Notes under the pieces: generated by a model | Told to the model about the DNA's origin: nothing | The model's database searches: none | What the model saw: only the letters and a program-made list of their open reading frames with translations | Shown here: positions 15,805 to 24,050 of the stretch, piece by piece | Position numbering within the stretch: the stretch's first letter is position 1 | Layout: the number at the start of each line of letters is the position of its first letter | From: JBDRCC01 sp043822065 [NCBI: archaeon] | GTDB taxonomy: Archaea > Undinarchaeota > CAZHTU01 | Assembly (NCBI GenBank): GCA_043822065.1 | Contig: JBDRCC010000016.1 | Span: 1-38,334 of the forward strand | Direction: 5' to 3' | DNA: 38,334 bases | Made by a program: the position numbers and the translations under genes

Positions 15805-16933
15805 AAACGAGCAGCTTCTTTTCGTCGAGCTCTTTTTTTGCCTGCTCAAATCCGTCGACCGCGTTTTCGCCGCTCTGGTCTGCTACCCATCCAGCCAATT
15901 CCTTTATGCCGTCCTCGAATTTTACTCCCGGCTTGAAGCCGAGCCTCTTCTGTATCCTGCTTAGGTCAGCATAACAGTGCCGGATGTCCCCCTTCCGGAA
16001 CTTGTTCGTCAGCTCCGGCTTCAGGGTCTTTTTCTGCGCTTTGATTAGGACCTCGGCTATTTCCTTTATTGATATCGGCTTCCCGCTCCCCACGTTGAAA
16101 ACCTCATAATCCGCCTTGCTGCTGTTCATCGCCATGATGTTTGCGCGGACTATGTCGCTGACGTGTATGAAATCTCGGCTCTGGCCGCCGTCCTCAGTTA
16201 TCACTGGCGGGTTGTCGTTCTTAATCCGTGAAGAGAAAATCGCGCATACGCCCGTATATGGATTCGACAGCGCCTGCCTCGAGCCGTAGACGTTGAAATA
16301 CCTTAAGGCGACCGAAGGTATGCCATAGGTCTTCCCAAGGATTATCGACATTTCCTCCTGGTCCTTTTTGCCGAGGGCATATATCGAATTCGTAAACGGT
16401 GGCTTCATCTCGTCCGTCGGAACTGGCTTGAGCTGCTTTTTGCAGGACGGGCACTTGACCTCCCACTCTTGCTTTTTCATCTGTTCCATGCCCCTCAGCT
16501 GGGGATAAACTACTCCGCACTTTGGGCACTCGTACTTTCCCTCGCCATATAGCGACATCGATGATGCGACAATGAACTTTTTGACCGAGTTTTCCTTGTT
16601 CACCAGCCAGTCCCACATTCTAGCCGTTGCACCTGTGTTGGCGTCCATGTAATGCCCTATTTGGTACATCGACTGCGCAACGCCAACCGCAGACGCCTCA
16701 TGGAACACGACCTCGTGGTCCTTGAAGAGCCCGGTCATGACATCTTCATCTCTGACGTCCGCTTTTATGAATTCGGCTTCAGAATTGAGATAACTCGGCT
16801 TATTTCCGCCTGGGTGGACCTGCTCAACCAGGGAGTCCACTATGGTAACGTCATGCCCGTCCCTAATAAGCCCGTCCACAAGGTGGGAGCCGATAAAGCC
16901 CGCGCCGCCGGTGACTAGCACCTTATAGCTCAT
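15803..16933 (-). CDS. Nucleotide-sugar epimerase with zinc-ribbon insertion (dTDP-L-rhamnose 4-epimerase-like)
   Basis: Extended SDR of 376 residues: TGGAGFIGSH at 8-17, SSMSLYGEG at 124-132 and SIYALGKK with Tyr185 and Lys189. Between the Ser and Tyr motifs is an insertion with Cys136, Cys139 (CPKC), Cys161 and Cys164 (CPSC), a complete C2-C2 zinc-ribbon pattern. This insertion followed by a P-T-x-E-x-K segment is, to my knowledge, characteristic of a subgroup that includes dTDP-L-rhamnose 4-epimerases. Role: nucleotide-sugar epimerisation in the cytoplasm. It leads a four-gene minus-strand operon and has a TATA-like box at leaderless spacing. The exact nucleotide sugar is uncertain. Confidence 0.85.
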   Translation of the reverse strand: MSYKVLVTGGAGFIGSHLVDGLIRDGHDVTIVDSLVEQVHPGGNKPSYLNSEAEFIKADVRDEDVMTGLFKDHEVVFHEASAVGVAQSMYQIGHYMDANTGATARMWDWLVNKENSVKKFIVASSMSLYGEGKYECPKCGVVYPQLRGMEQMKKQEWEVKCPSCKKQLKPVPTDEMKPPFTNSIYALGKKDQEEMSIILGKTYGIPSVALRYFNVYGSRQALSNPYTGVCAIFSSRIKNDNPPVITEDGGQSRDFIHVSDIVRANIMAMNSSKADYEVFNVGSGKPISIKEIAEVLIKAQKKTLKPELTNKFRKGDIRHCYADLSRIQKRLGFKPGVKFEDGIKELAGWVADQSGENAVDGFEQAKKELDEKKLLV

Positions 16934-16953
16934 TTTATATCCTATAAAATACG

Positions 16954-16964
16954 CATTTAAAACC
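16954..16964 (-). promoter_or_regulatory. TATA-like box for the zinc-ribbon epimerase operon
   Basis: GGTTTTAAATG on the minus strand ends about 21 nt before the ATG at 16933, placing transcription start at the start codon. It sits in the 43-nt gap between two same-strand genes, so the downstream four-gene operon can be transcribed independently of the 17939 gene. Confidence 0.6.
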
Positions 16965-16976
16965 TTTTTCGATGAC

Positions 16977-17939
16977 TTAGGCTATCTCCCCTGACTTTAC
17001 CATCTCTATCAGGCTCTTGTCCTCTTTAGGGTCAAGAAGGCGCAGGACTATCTCCTTCTCCCTCTGCGTAAGCTGCGTCTTGCGCATGCCGTTTACAAGG
17101 TTAAGCTTCGCAATGGTTGCTATATTCGTCAGAAGCAGCTGAATCCACTCCTCCCGCCTCTTTTCAGCCTCCACAAAAGTCGGGTAGATAGTAGCCTTCC
17201 AGTCAAGCCCATGTTCCATCATGCTGAACATTACATGCACCCCTAGACGCGCCCCATAAAGGAACGAGTGGGCTATCTCGCCGCCAAGTGTGTACGAACG
17301 CATCTCGTTGAAAAACATCCGCTCGGTTTTAACCCCTCCCTGGGTGCCAGTTGGAGTGTAGTACCTGCCAGCGTCCCTGAGAAAGTCGACGCAAGCCACT
17401 GGCAGGTCATTCTCTGGGAACTTTTTTTCTGGAAACGCATATAGGAACTTTTCAGGCTTCCTGCTTATGTTTAACGAGTACATGATTCCCCGCTCGTAGT
17501 CTGTCTTCCTCTGGTACTTCTTGTTTGCAGCCTTTATCTCGGACGAAACATTATAAATCTCCTCGTCCAACCTATCTACAATATCCACTTTTTCTTCCGT
17601 CCGCTCCTCCTCCGGAAGCCTGTAATTTATCTTTCTCCTATTCGTGTTTATGAAACCGGAGAGCGCCCCAAGTGCGTAAGCCCGGTGTATGAGTATCGGG
17701 CTTGTAATCTTTGAAAACCGCCGCCTCGTCTCTTCCAGGTTAGCTATGTCTATGCCGTACCTATCACGTACTACGCCGAGCCCAAGAGACGCAACCCCAC
17801 ATAGGTTTATCTGGTTTATCCCGCTCCGCTCCTCGTCTTCAAGCTCCTGAAGATGCTTAAGGAAATACGAGTCTGTCCTCATCAAATCAGCAAGGTCTTC
17901 CTTAACTTTCTTGAGAATCCATTTAGCTCTGTATGGCAT
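16977..17939 (-). CDS. Uncharacterised soluble protein, 320 residues
   Basis: I do not recognise this protein. It is a charged, apparently cytoplasmic protein with no signal peptide or clear membrane helix. It looks mainly helical, with a lysine- and glutamate-rich middle (LPEEERTEEKVDIVDRLDEE at about 110-130). GGEIAHSFLYGARLGVHVMF, near 217-236, is the most hydrophobic stretch and could be a core. No cysteine pair, P-loop or known catalytic motif is evident. It has its own TATA-like box and forms a single-gene unit divergent from the 18023 gene, 83 nt away. Coding is supported by length, promoter spacing and gap-free packing with neighbours. Confidence 0.75.
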   Translation of the reverse strand: MPYRAKWILKKVKEDLADLMRTDSYFLKHLQELEDEERSGINQINLCGVASLGLGVVRDRYGIDIANLEETRRRFSKITSPILIHRAYALGALSGFINTNRRKINYRLPEEERTEEKVDIVDRLDEEIYNVSSEIKAANKKYQRKTDYERGIMYSLNISRKPEKFLYAFPEKKFPENDLPVACVDFLRDAGRYYTPTGTQGGVKTERMFFNEMRSYTLGGEIAHSFLYGARLGVHVMFSMMEHGLDWKATIYPTFVEAEKRREEWIQLLLTNIATIAKLNLVNGMRKTQLTQREKEIVLRLLDPKEDKSLIEMVKSGEIA

Positions 17940-17960
17940 AAAACACTTTTACCATCTTTA

Positions 17961-17970
17961 GGTTAAATAC
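17961..17970 (-). promoter_or_regulatory. TATA-like box for the 320-residue unknown protein
   Basis: GTATTTAACC on the minus strand ends about 22 nt before the ATG at 17939, consistent with leaderless transcription. Confidence 0.6.
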
Positions 17971-17990
17971 TTTTGTGCCCGCAGTTAAGG

Positions 17991-17998
17991 TTATAAAC
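17991..17998 (+). promoter_or_regulatory. TATA-like box for the 18023 gene
   Basis: TTATAAAC ends 25 nt before the ATG at 18023. Together with the minus-strand box at 17961-17970 it makes the 83-nt gap a divergent promoter pair in which the boxes are about 20 nt apart and do not overlap. Confidence 0.6.
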
Positions 17999-18022
17999 AG
18001 CTGCCGCACTAATAGACTCCGT

Positions 18023-18604
18023 ATGCCCAAAAAGCCAAACGAGACTCTCCCCCCTGATGTCTATCCCCCATTTGAATACCAGCTTGTTACTTCTGACAAG
18101 TTCGCCGAGACAGTCATTGCGTATAAGAGAGCAATGAAGCGCTATTTCACTGCAGGGCCTGTCTGGAAATTCTTCGAATCAAACAAAGGTGCGGAGGGCG
18201 TTTACGCCATTTTCACCCTCGATGGGAAATACTTGGCTGGCATAGCCACTTTCCGCAAAATCAACCACCAAACGCCGACCATCGACGGAAAGCCGCTTAA
18301 GCTTGGCTTCCTTTCTCCAAGGGAATTCTCAGCTCATGAGGTTCTCTCGCTTAATGCTACGTCGAGCCCATCCTACAACACCGGCGACCTTATACCCGGC
18401 ATCCAGCGCGCAATGCTCCTGCTTGTCGAGCAGATGGCATTACGCGAAAAGTTAGACCTGATAATTGTCCGCCCAAGGCAGGACCAGGCTGACCTGATAC
18501 AAATACTCCGGGAAAAAAACTATTCTGCAACGCACAGCGACAGTTCTAGCACCTTTTACAAGCAACTGAAAAAAAGAAAGCGCTTTGGTTTTATTGGGCT
18601 TTAA
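18023..18604 (+). CDS. Uncharacterised protein, possibly GNAT-like acetyltransferase fold
   Basis: Protein of 193 residues starting at the ATG at 18023; an in-frame GTG at 17975 would put the TATA-like box inside the gene, so I reject it. No confident family. The order of elements is compatible with a GNAT fold: YAIFTLDGKYLAGIATF (two strands), a central VLSLNAT strand, a long helix IQRAMLLLVEQMALREK, strand DLIIVRP, helix LIQILREKNYSA, then a strand with FYKQL. The acetyl-CoA P-loop (Q/RxxGxG/A) is not obvious, so activity is doubtful. The C-terminus is basic (KKRKRFG). Its last 14 nt overlap the convergent GT2. Confidence 0.65.
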   Translation: MPKKPNETLPPDVYPPFEYQLVTSDKFAETVIAYKRAMKRYFTAGPVWKFFESNKGAEGVYAIFTLDGKYLAGIATFRKINHQTPTIDGKPLKLGFLSPREFSAHEVLSLNATSSPSYNTGDLIPGIQRAMLLLVEQMALREKLDLIIVRPRQDQADLIQILREKNYSATHSDSSSTFYKQLKKRKRFGFIGL

Positions 18605-19301
18605 TCCTGCTCTTTGGAGTGAATAGCACAGCAAGCATTATCTTTCCGTACTTTAGCCCCATCCTCCCCATCTTGAACGTCGCCTTGCCTGCCTTCCGCC
18701 TCTTGTAGCCGGTCGGGACCTCGTCAAGCCTGAAGCCTGCCTTCTTCGCCTTCAGCGCGAACTCCGGGGAGATGCCAAAGTCGTTCGAGTCTATTTTCAG
18801 GCTATCAAATGCAGACTTTCTGAACCCCCTGAATGCGTTTGTTATGTCGTGGACGTTAAGCTGGAAAAGGATTTTTGCAATCCTAGAAAAGCCGCTGCTT
18901 GCGAACATCTTGGTCGTCTCAAGGTCCCCCGGGTTCCCGCCGGGCATGTACCTGGAACCAAAGACAACGTCAGCCCCACACTCTATCTTTTTGACAAACT
19001 TTGGTATGGTATCCAAATCATCAGATAGGTCGCCCATGACCCAGACAACCGCCTCGCCAGAAGCCGCTTTCGTTCCCTCCTTGAGCGCAGCGCCCATGCC
19101 TGGGTTTGAAGTCCGGTGTATGCATCTTACCTGTTTGTCTCTTGCAAACTTGTCGCACAGCTTCGGCGTAGAATCCTTTGAGTTGTCGTCCACAAGCACT
19201 ATTTCATAATCAAGCTTCGAAAGCGCCCTCTTCAGCGCAGGGACGAGCTTTGGCAGGTTGCCCTCCTCGTTATGGGCAGGGACAACGGCAGAAACTTTCA
19301 T
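18591..19301 (-). CDS. Polyprenyl-phosphate sugar synthase-like GT2
   Basis: Single-domain GT2 of 236 residues: VPAHNEEGNLPKLV at 7-20, VLVDDNSKDST at 35-45, NPGMGAALKEG, MGDLSDDLDTIP near 89-100 (acidic donor site), GSRYMPGGNPGD, and DITNAFRGFRKSAF. This is the Dol-P-sugar synthase group, and it differs from the DPM1-like gene at 9301 in the SDD motif, suggesting a different sugar. It would load a sugar onto polyprenyl phosphate for GT-C enzymes such as that encoded by the divergent 19377 gene. It is a single-gene transcription unit and overlaps the 18023 gene at its 3' end. Confidence 0.87.
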   Translation of the reverse strand: MKVSAVVPAHNEEGNLPKLVPALKRALSKLDYEIVLVDDNSKDSTPKLCDKFARDKQVRCIHRTSNPGMGAALKEGTKAASGEAVVWVMGDLSDDLDTIPKFVKKIECGADVVFGSRYMPGGNPGDLETTKMFASSGFSRIAKILFQLNVHDITNAFRGFRKSAFDSLKIDSNDFGISPEFALKAKKAGFRLDEVPTGYKRRKAGKATFKMGRMGLKYGKIMLAVLFTPKSRIKAQ

Positions 19302-19316
19302 ATTACAAAGATTGCC

Positions 19317-19328
19317 CTAAATTTGAAA
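19317..19328 (-). promoter_or_regulatory. Weak TATA-like element for the 19301 gene
   Basis: TTTCAAATTTAG on the minus strand contains two partly overlapping A/T cores that end 16-20 nt before the ATG at 19301. The match is poorer than for other leading genes, so exact position is uncertain. Confidence 0.35.
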
Positions 19329-19346
19329 TAGCTTTCGAGCCGATAG

Positions 19347-19356
19347 TTTTTAATAT
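19347..19356 (+). promoter_or_regulatory. TATA-like box for the 19377 gene
   Basis: TTTTTAATAT ends about 21 nt before the ATG at 19377. This spacing favours that ATG over the in-frame TTG at 19356, which would lie inside the box. Confidence 0.6.
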
Positions 19357-19376
19357 TGTCCCACTTTCCTACTGCC

Positions 19377-21116
19377 ATGGCAGGCAGGAAGCAGCAGATA
19401 GAATTGAACCTTAACATACACAAGGAGCATGTCTTCCTTGGCCTTGTCATACTTGTTGCAGCTATGGGGTTTATCACTATCCACCTCCCATTTACCAATG
19501 GGCAGATAGACCGCAGCTATCCTGCAATTTCGATGGCCGTAGACAACGGCTACCACGTAGTTGTCTCAAAATACATCTATGACTCCGGCGATGTTAAATA
19601 CTGGCCTGCATTCGTGGCAGACAACCAGCAGTCAGTATCCCTTCAGCCGCCGGCTTACTATGTCTTTGTAGCCTCTTTTGCCAGATTTTCTGGCTTGTCT
19701 GTCTACGATTCAGCATTCCTGCTAACGAGCATAGGGGCAGTCTCTGTTTGCCTATCAGTCTACGCCCTTACAAGAAAATATTTTGGAGAGCGGCTTGCGT
19801 TGCTGGCTTTAGTGCTTGGGGCAATACCCATCTCAGTCTACTGGTACTTTCCAATACACATTGGATTCCAGCTGAATACCTACGCCTGGATTTTTGTCCC
19901 GGCAATACTCTTCCTGACAATATGCGTTTACGAGAGGCAGGAATGGTGGGCAGCGCCGTCAATTGCCCTGATGCTCTCTGCGCAGTTTCTCAGCCACTTG
20001 CCAGAGTTCTACCTCTCATTTGCTTTTTTTGCAGGAATGAGCCTCATAGCCATCCTACTAAAAAAGGAGCGGCTGAAAATCCTTAAGGTCATAGGGCTGG
20101 CTTTTTTGCTTCTGCTCCTACTCGTGGTTTACTATGCACCGCTGCAGGCGGCAGAGTATGGGTACGGCGGGTCAAATGTCCGCCTTGGCCAGGTCTGGCC
20201 GCCCTCCGACTATTTTCCAACTGCCAAGCTAGAACTTGTCTTCTGGCCTTTTGCCCTTCTTGGCGTGCTTTTCTTCGGCGACCAAATATACCGAAAAAAG
20301 CTTGACCTCCAGCGGACTACTGTGCTTCTTTTTATCCTCTATACTCTCACATTTAGCATGAGCTATCTAATCGGATTTAACGGCACTAGGACATACAAGC
20401 AGTTCTTCCTTGGCCACCCATTTTATGTCCTCCTGCCAGCTGCCGGGGTATACCTTATCTACTATCTAACCGTAAAAACAATCCTCCCTGTCAAGGAGAT
20501 AGACCACCACCACAGCAACCTCCTCTTTGCCCTCCTAATAATCGCCATTGCGGTTGCTAGCGCTTATTCAATATACCCTCCCTTGAAATCTATAGGAGAA
20601 AACCAGCTGATGAACCCAGAGCTGTGGGAGGGGATACAATGGGTCAATGAGAACACGCCGCAGGACAGCACCGTGCTGGCATTTGTCGGCTTCCGCCAAT
20701 TCACCGAGGAGTACCTATTGAGAAAGAAAATGTCCTCAAACCTTGACAAGGGCTATACGATTTATAACATCCAGCCCCTTTGCCAGGGCCAATTTATAGA
20801 AACGTACTTAGGCACCTGGAACCTTTACGCCCAGACGAAGAACGTGCGAAAAAGCTTTTTTAACATCGAGCGAACCCCGCTCCCTGCCGTCTCTGGCGGG
20901 CAGTCAAACGACCAGCGCCAGGCGGCACTGGCTGATTTTGATTACGTCATAACCGTCTATAACCAGACTGCGACTGACCCGGCAGTCAGCATAACAGGCG
21001 TCTCAATCGACCCGTGCATGCACTTCTACCTAAATGAAATGGTAAACCGCGGCCACTACTTAGTGTTCATGAACTCAAAAGTTGCCGTAATCGAGGTGAA
21101 CAAGGATGTCCTTTGA
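19377..21116 (+). CDS. GT-C-like multi-pass membrane protein
   Basis: Polytopic protein of 579 residues. After the first helix (VFLGLVILVAAMGFITI) comes an external loop with NGQIDRSYPAISMA and PPAYYVFVASFARF, the usual layout of GT-C glycosyltransferases. About ten helices follow, including a very hydrophobic stretch (LAFLLLLLLVVYYAP). The C-terminal soluble part has WVNENTPQDSTVLAF, a motif recurrent in GT-C proteins of archaeal and bacterial glycan loci, and LADFDYVITVYN. The start at 19377 is set by the TATA-like box. The next gene starts 11 nt before this one ends, so the two products are probably made together. Confidence 0.78.
   Translation: MAGRKQQIELNLNIHKEHVFLGLVILVAAMGFITIHLPFTNGQIDRSYPAISMAVDNGYHVVVSKYIYDSGDVKYWPAFVADNQQSVSLQPPAYYVFVASFARFSGLSVYDSAFLLTSIGAVSVCLSVYALTRKYFGERLALLALVLGAIPISVYWYFPIHIGFQLNTYAWIFVPAILFLTICVYERQEWWAAPSIALMLSAQFLSHLPEFYLSFAFFAGMSLIAILLKKERLKILKVIGLAFLLLLLLVVYYAPLQAAEYGYGGSNVRLGQVWPPSDYFPTAKLELVFWPFALLGVLFFGDQIYRKKLDLQRTTVLLFILYTLTFSMSYLIGFNGTRTYKQFFLGHPFYVLLPAAGVYLIYYLTVKTILPVKEIDHHHSNLLFALLIIAIAVASAYSIYPPLKSIGENQLMNPELWEGIQWVNENTPQDSTVLAFVGFRQFTEEYLLRKKMSSNLDKGYTIYNIQPLCQGQFIETYLGTWNLYAQTKNVRKSFFNIERTPLPAVSGGQSNDQRQAALADFDYVITVYNQTATDPAVSITGVSIDPCMHFYLNEMVNRGHYLVFMNSKVAVIEVNKDVL
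21093..21099 (+). promoter_or_regulatory. Shine-Dalgarno site for the DUF1616-like gene
   Basis: GAGGTGA lies 6 nt before the ATG at 21106, inside the end of the GT-C gene, and supports that start. Confidence 0.65.
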
Positions 21117-21477
21117 AAAAGCAATCCAAAAGGAAAAGCCGCTTATCTACGTATTCGGAGTAATCCTGCTGCTGTTTCTGATAGACGCAGCATTTACCCC
21201 AACCTCAGTGGCGTCTGCCTTTAAGGCGTCGTTCGCAGTCTTTTTCTACCTAATCTTACCTGGGTACAAGCTATTATACCCATTAAAGCTGGACGACGTT
21301 GAGCGCGTCCTGCTGTCAATTCCAGTCAGCGCAGCTTCCGTGCCGGTTGTTTCGTACTACCTGGCATTGTTTGGGCTTAAGGTGTCATTTGCAAACTCGC
21401 TGGCAAGCATAATTCTGATAATCCTAGTGGCGGAGCTATTTATACACAAAAAGGAATTACTGCGGCTTCATCTTTGA
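21106..21477 (+). CDS. DUF1616-like small membrane protein
   Basis: Membrane protein of 123 residues with four predicted helices: one near 13-30, one ending in FFYLILPGYKLL, one in the LLSIPVSAASVPVVSYYLALF region and a C-terminal one. The LPGY followed by ERVLLSIPVS is the hallmark of archaeal DUF1616-type proteins; their function is unknown. The same kind of segment (PVGYVL followed by ERLLVSFPLT) lies near the N-terminus of the 818-residue protein at 25088. Its 11-nt overlap with the GT-C gene suggests the two form a complex. The 3' end overlaps the convergent UPF0104-like gene by 21 nt. Confidence 0.7.
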   Translation: MSFEKAIQKEKPLIYVFGVILLLFLIDAAFTPTSVASAFKASFAVFFYLILPGYKLLYPLKLDDVERVLLSIPVSAASVPVVSYYLALFGLKVSFANSLASIILIILVAELFIHKKELLRLHL

Positions 21478-22404
21478 AAGATAGAGGAAAGACAGCAAGC
21501 CGACAATGTAGTAAAACATCATCCCTATCCCCCTGCCTAGTAGTATGCCCGCCGCCGCAGAGCTCTTTGTTATCCCGTATACAACCATTATCGCTAAAAA
21601 TACGGCTTCGGTAGACCCCCATCCGCCGGGAAGGAAGCTCACGAGGCCGCACAGCACAGTAAACGCGGTTGCGCCGACAAAAAAAGCCCATCCGAGCCCA
21701 TGAATCCCCACTGCCAGGAAGCTAAAATAAAATATCGCCCCGTCTAAAACCCATATCGGTATGCTAATGAGAAATGCCGCAGTTAGTGTGCCCTTCCCTA
21801 CCCTAGCCGTCCTGTAGAAGCTCTTTACAAACTCTTCCGTCACGTAGTTCTTTATTACTGGGAGCCGTTCCACAAACGTCAGCATCTTGTAGCCAATTCT
21901 CTCAGAATACATCATAAGCATCACAAGTGCAACAATTGCTACGACAAAGAGGATAGCAACCCTTCCCAGAAATACAAATCCCGGCTCAAGCGTTCCAACA
22001 AAATAGGCCCCAAACGGCGCAGCAAAGGCTAAAAGAAGCATCAAGTCAAACACGCGCTCCCATATTATGGACGACAGACTAGTTGAGACTCGGATACCCT
22101 CTGATTTCTTCAGGAAAAGCGACTTAGCCGCCTCCCCGACCTTTGCAGGGGTAAGGTTGCTTATCGCAATCCCTGCCATGAAGACGGGGAATATCCTAAA
22201 AAACCTTATCCGCTTCACCGGGTCGAGCAGGACCTTCCATCTTAGCGTCCTGAGCAGTGCCGTAGCCGGCGGTATCATAAAAACCCACAGGAGGAATGCC
22301 GGGTCAGACGAAACAATCTGTGAATACACAGCAGCCGGGTCGCTAACGTAGACCACTGCCGCGAGCAGCACTACCGAAAGCACAATTAGCAGTTGCTTGT
22401 ACAT
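21457..22404 (-). CDS. Lysylphosphatidylglycerol synthetase TM-domain / UPF0104 (AglD-like) membrane protein
   Basis: Integral membrane protein of 315 residues with about eight helices. Diagnostic segments: TLRWKVLL near 53, SNLTPAKVGEAAKSLFLKK (the N-x-x-P-x-K-x-GE motif) near 83-101, IIWERVFDL, and FLPGGWGSTEAVF near the C-terminus. This fold (PF03706) occurs in MprF flippases and as the C-terminal domain of haloarchaeal AglD/AglR, where a role in moving polyprenyl-phosphate sugars across the membrane has been proposed. That role would supply the GT-C enzymes here. I use the ATG at 22404, which overlaps the upstream TGA by 1 nt; a TTG at 22407 is the alternative. Confidence 0.85.
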   Translation of the reverse strand: MYKQLLIVLSVVLLAAVVYVSDPAAVYSQIVSSDPAFLLWVFMIPPATALLRTLRWKVLLDPVKRIRFFRIFPVFMAGIAISNLTPAKVGEAAKSLFLKKSEGIRVSTSLSSIIWERVFDLMLLLAFAAPFGAYFVGTLEPGFVFLGRVAILFVVAIVALVMLMMYSERIGYKMLTFVERLPVIKNYVTEEFVKSFYRTARVGKGTLTAAFLISIPIWVLDGAIFYFSFLAVGIHGLGWAFFVGATAFTVLCGLVSFLPGGWGSTEAVFLAIMVVYGITKSSAAAGILLGRGIGMMFYYIVGLLSFLYLSKMKPQ

Positions 22405-24020
22405 CAAAACACCTCAAGTACTGCGGTGACAAGCGAGTTGTCACCTTCACCATATTCGAACACGGCTACTGGCTTATAGTGGGGGGAATTGAAGAACTTA
22501 TCTAGCCCGCCGCTCTGGGCGTAATATTGCAGCTCGTATATGTTTATCACCAGATACTGCGCGCCGTTCTCCTTCAGAAGAGCATAAGCCTCAGCTTCAT
22601 CCGTCGACATGTATATCGTATTAACCTCTGCAGTCAACCGTTCAAGCTCAGAATACGGGCTGGAATGCCCCATCTCATTAGCGACGACGCCCCGTCCCGT
22701 GAGGGCGTTTATCATAAACGCAGTAAGCGGGTTCGCAGCTATTATCGCATCCTTTGGAGTGTTCTCGCTTATCCAGTCTGCAGTATCCTTGAAAATGGGC
22801 GGCACAGGCTCCGCAGCGGACCATTCGTCCTTAAACGCATTCTCCTTGTACTTCATCGGGCCCAGGGGCGCAAGCAGGAGCATGAAAAGAAGGACAACAA
22901 AGACCACCTTATCTTGGGATATGATTTTCCTTTCAACTAGCGCGTCAGCAACCAGCTTTACCCCAACCGCAGCTGCGATTGAGAGGCCTACGCCCAAGAC
23001 AAAATAAAATTTGTGCGGCTGGAAGAGTATCCCAAGCAGCGGATACGTAACATAAAAATGGAATATCCCTGCGTATGCCGACAGCAGGAACGCGAGGCCG
23101 ATTATGTCCTGCGGCCTGCGGCTCTTGTACATGCTATACGCGCCGAGCAAGCCTAAAACAAAGAAAGCGCCCTGCCCAAATGTCGAGCCCCAGAGGTCTT
23201 TTGTAAAAACCGGCGGCGAGCCCCCTTCAAAGCCAAGTGTGGACTCGATAGACCGCGTGGGAACGAGGTGGTACTTTGCAATAAGCGGCCCCCAAAACAG
23301 CATGGAGATAATGAATCCGATTGCAAGGACAAGCCCAATTTGCTTCAGGCGCTCTATTGGTATCCTCAAGGCGGGCTTCCTAGAAAACGAGGCGAACGCC
23401 ACGAGAAGGAACGACAGCACAAACATCATCAGCCATGCTGCAACATAAGTATGTACATGGGTCAGCCCCAGGAGCCCTAGGCTTATGCCTGCGCATATGC
23501 CGTCTCTCTGCCGTTTGCCTGTGCTGTACTTATACATGAAATAAAGCACCCACGGAAGTATTACATAGGACAGGTTAACCGGGACGGGCACAAGCGAGTC
23601 TGTTCCCGGGCTTGTGAAAAAGAGTGCAAAAAATGCAGTCAGCACGCCTGCGAACTCGCCAAACAGCGCCTTTCCAAGCCGGTAATATGAATACAGAAAC
23701 GCAATTGTCAGGAAAAGCGGGAGCCATACAAGTATCCTAAAAAAATCAAAGCCGGTTATGATGTGTATAAACACCACCATGTAATGCCATAGCCAGGGGT
23801 ACCAGGCATATGTGTTCCTGTACGCGGAGTCATAAAAGGGGGAATTGCCATTATTGAGATAGTTGACTATCCCAAGCGCCTGGTATACGTCGCCACCTAT
23901 CAGCGGCCCGTTCGGCCGCTCAAACATAGAAAAAGAGGAAAACAAAACCACTGCGACAACCGCGCAGATTGCAATGAAAAGTGCCTCCTCTGCCCCGAAT
24001 TTGAGCTTAAACTTGACCAT
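22404..24020 (-). CDS. GT-C-like multi-pass membrane protein
   Basis: Polytopic protein of 538 residues. The first helix (ALFIAICAVVAVVLFSSF) leads to an external loop with PLIGGDVYQALGIV and NTYAWYPWLWHYM, where GGD is a plausible catalytic acidic site. About ten further helices follow, then a soluble tail with WISENTPKDAIIAANP and LTGRGVVANEMG, similar to other GT-C enzymes that act on lipid-linked sugars. The start is the ATG at 24020, supported by a TATA-like box 20 nt upstream; an in-frame start at 24182 would read 54 residues into the divergent GT4 gene. It is followed directly by the UPF0104 gene, which suggests a donor-flippase and transferase pair. Confidence 0.8.
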   Translation of the reverse strand: MVKFKLKFGAEEALFIAICAVVAVVLFSSFSMFERPNGPLIGGDVYQALGIVNYLNNGNSPFYDSAYRNTYAWYPWLWHYMVVFIHIITGFDFFRILVWLPLFLTIAFLYSYYRLGKALFGEFAGVLTAFFALFFTSPGTDSLVPVPVNLSYVILPWVLYFMYKYSTGKRQRDGICAGISLGLLGLTHVHTYVAAWLMMFVLSFLLVAFASFSRKPALRIPIERLKQIGLVLAIGFIISMLFWGPLIAKYHLVPTRSIESTLGFEGGSPPVFTKDLWGSTFGQGAFFVLGLLGAYSMYKSRRPQDIIGLAFLLSAYAGIFHFYVTYPLLGILFQPHKFYFVLGVGLSIAAAVGVKLVADALVERKIISQDKVVFVVLLFMLLLAPLGPMKYKENAFKDEWSAAEPVPPIFKDTADWISENTPKDAIIAANPLTAFMINALTGRGVVANEMGHSSPYSELERLTAEVNTIYMSTDEAEAYALLKENGAQYLVINIYELQYYAQSGGLDKFFNSPHYKPVAVFEYGEGDNSLVTAVLEVF

Positions 24021-24023
24021 ATC

Positions 24024-24034
24024 TTTATCAATAT
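24024..24034 (+). promoter_or_regulatory. TATA-like element for the 24055 GT4 gene
   Basis: TTTATCAATAT ends about 20 nt before the ATG at 24055. It lies immediately upstream of, and almost touching, the divergent start codon at 24020. The internal C makes it a weaker match than the opposing box. Confidence 0.45.
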
Positions 24035-24038
24035 CCGA

Positions 24039-24050
24039 CCTATATAAAAA
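24039..24050 (-). promoter_or_regulatory. TATA-like box for the 24020 GT-C gene
   Basis: TTTTTATATAGG on the minus strand ends about 19 nt before the ATG at 24020, fitting leaderless transcription. It lies 4 nt from the divergent ATG at 24055. Confidence 0.6.
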
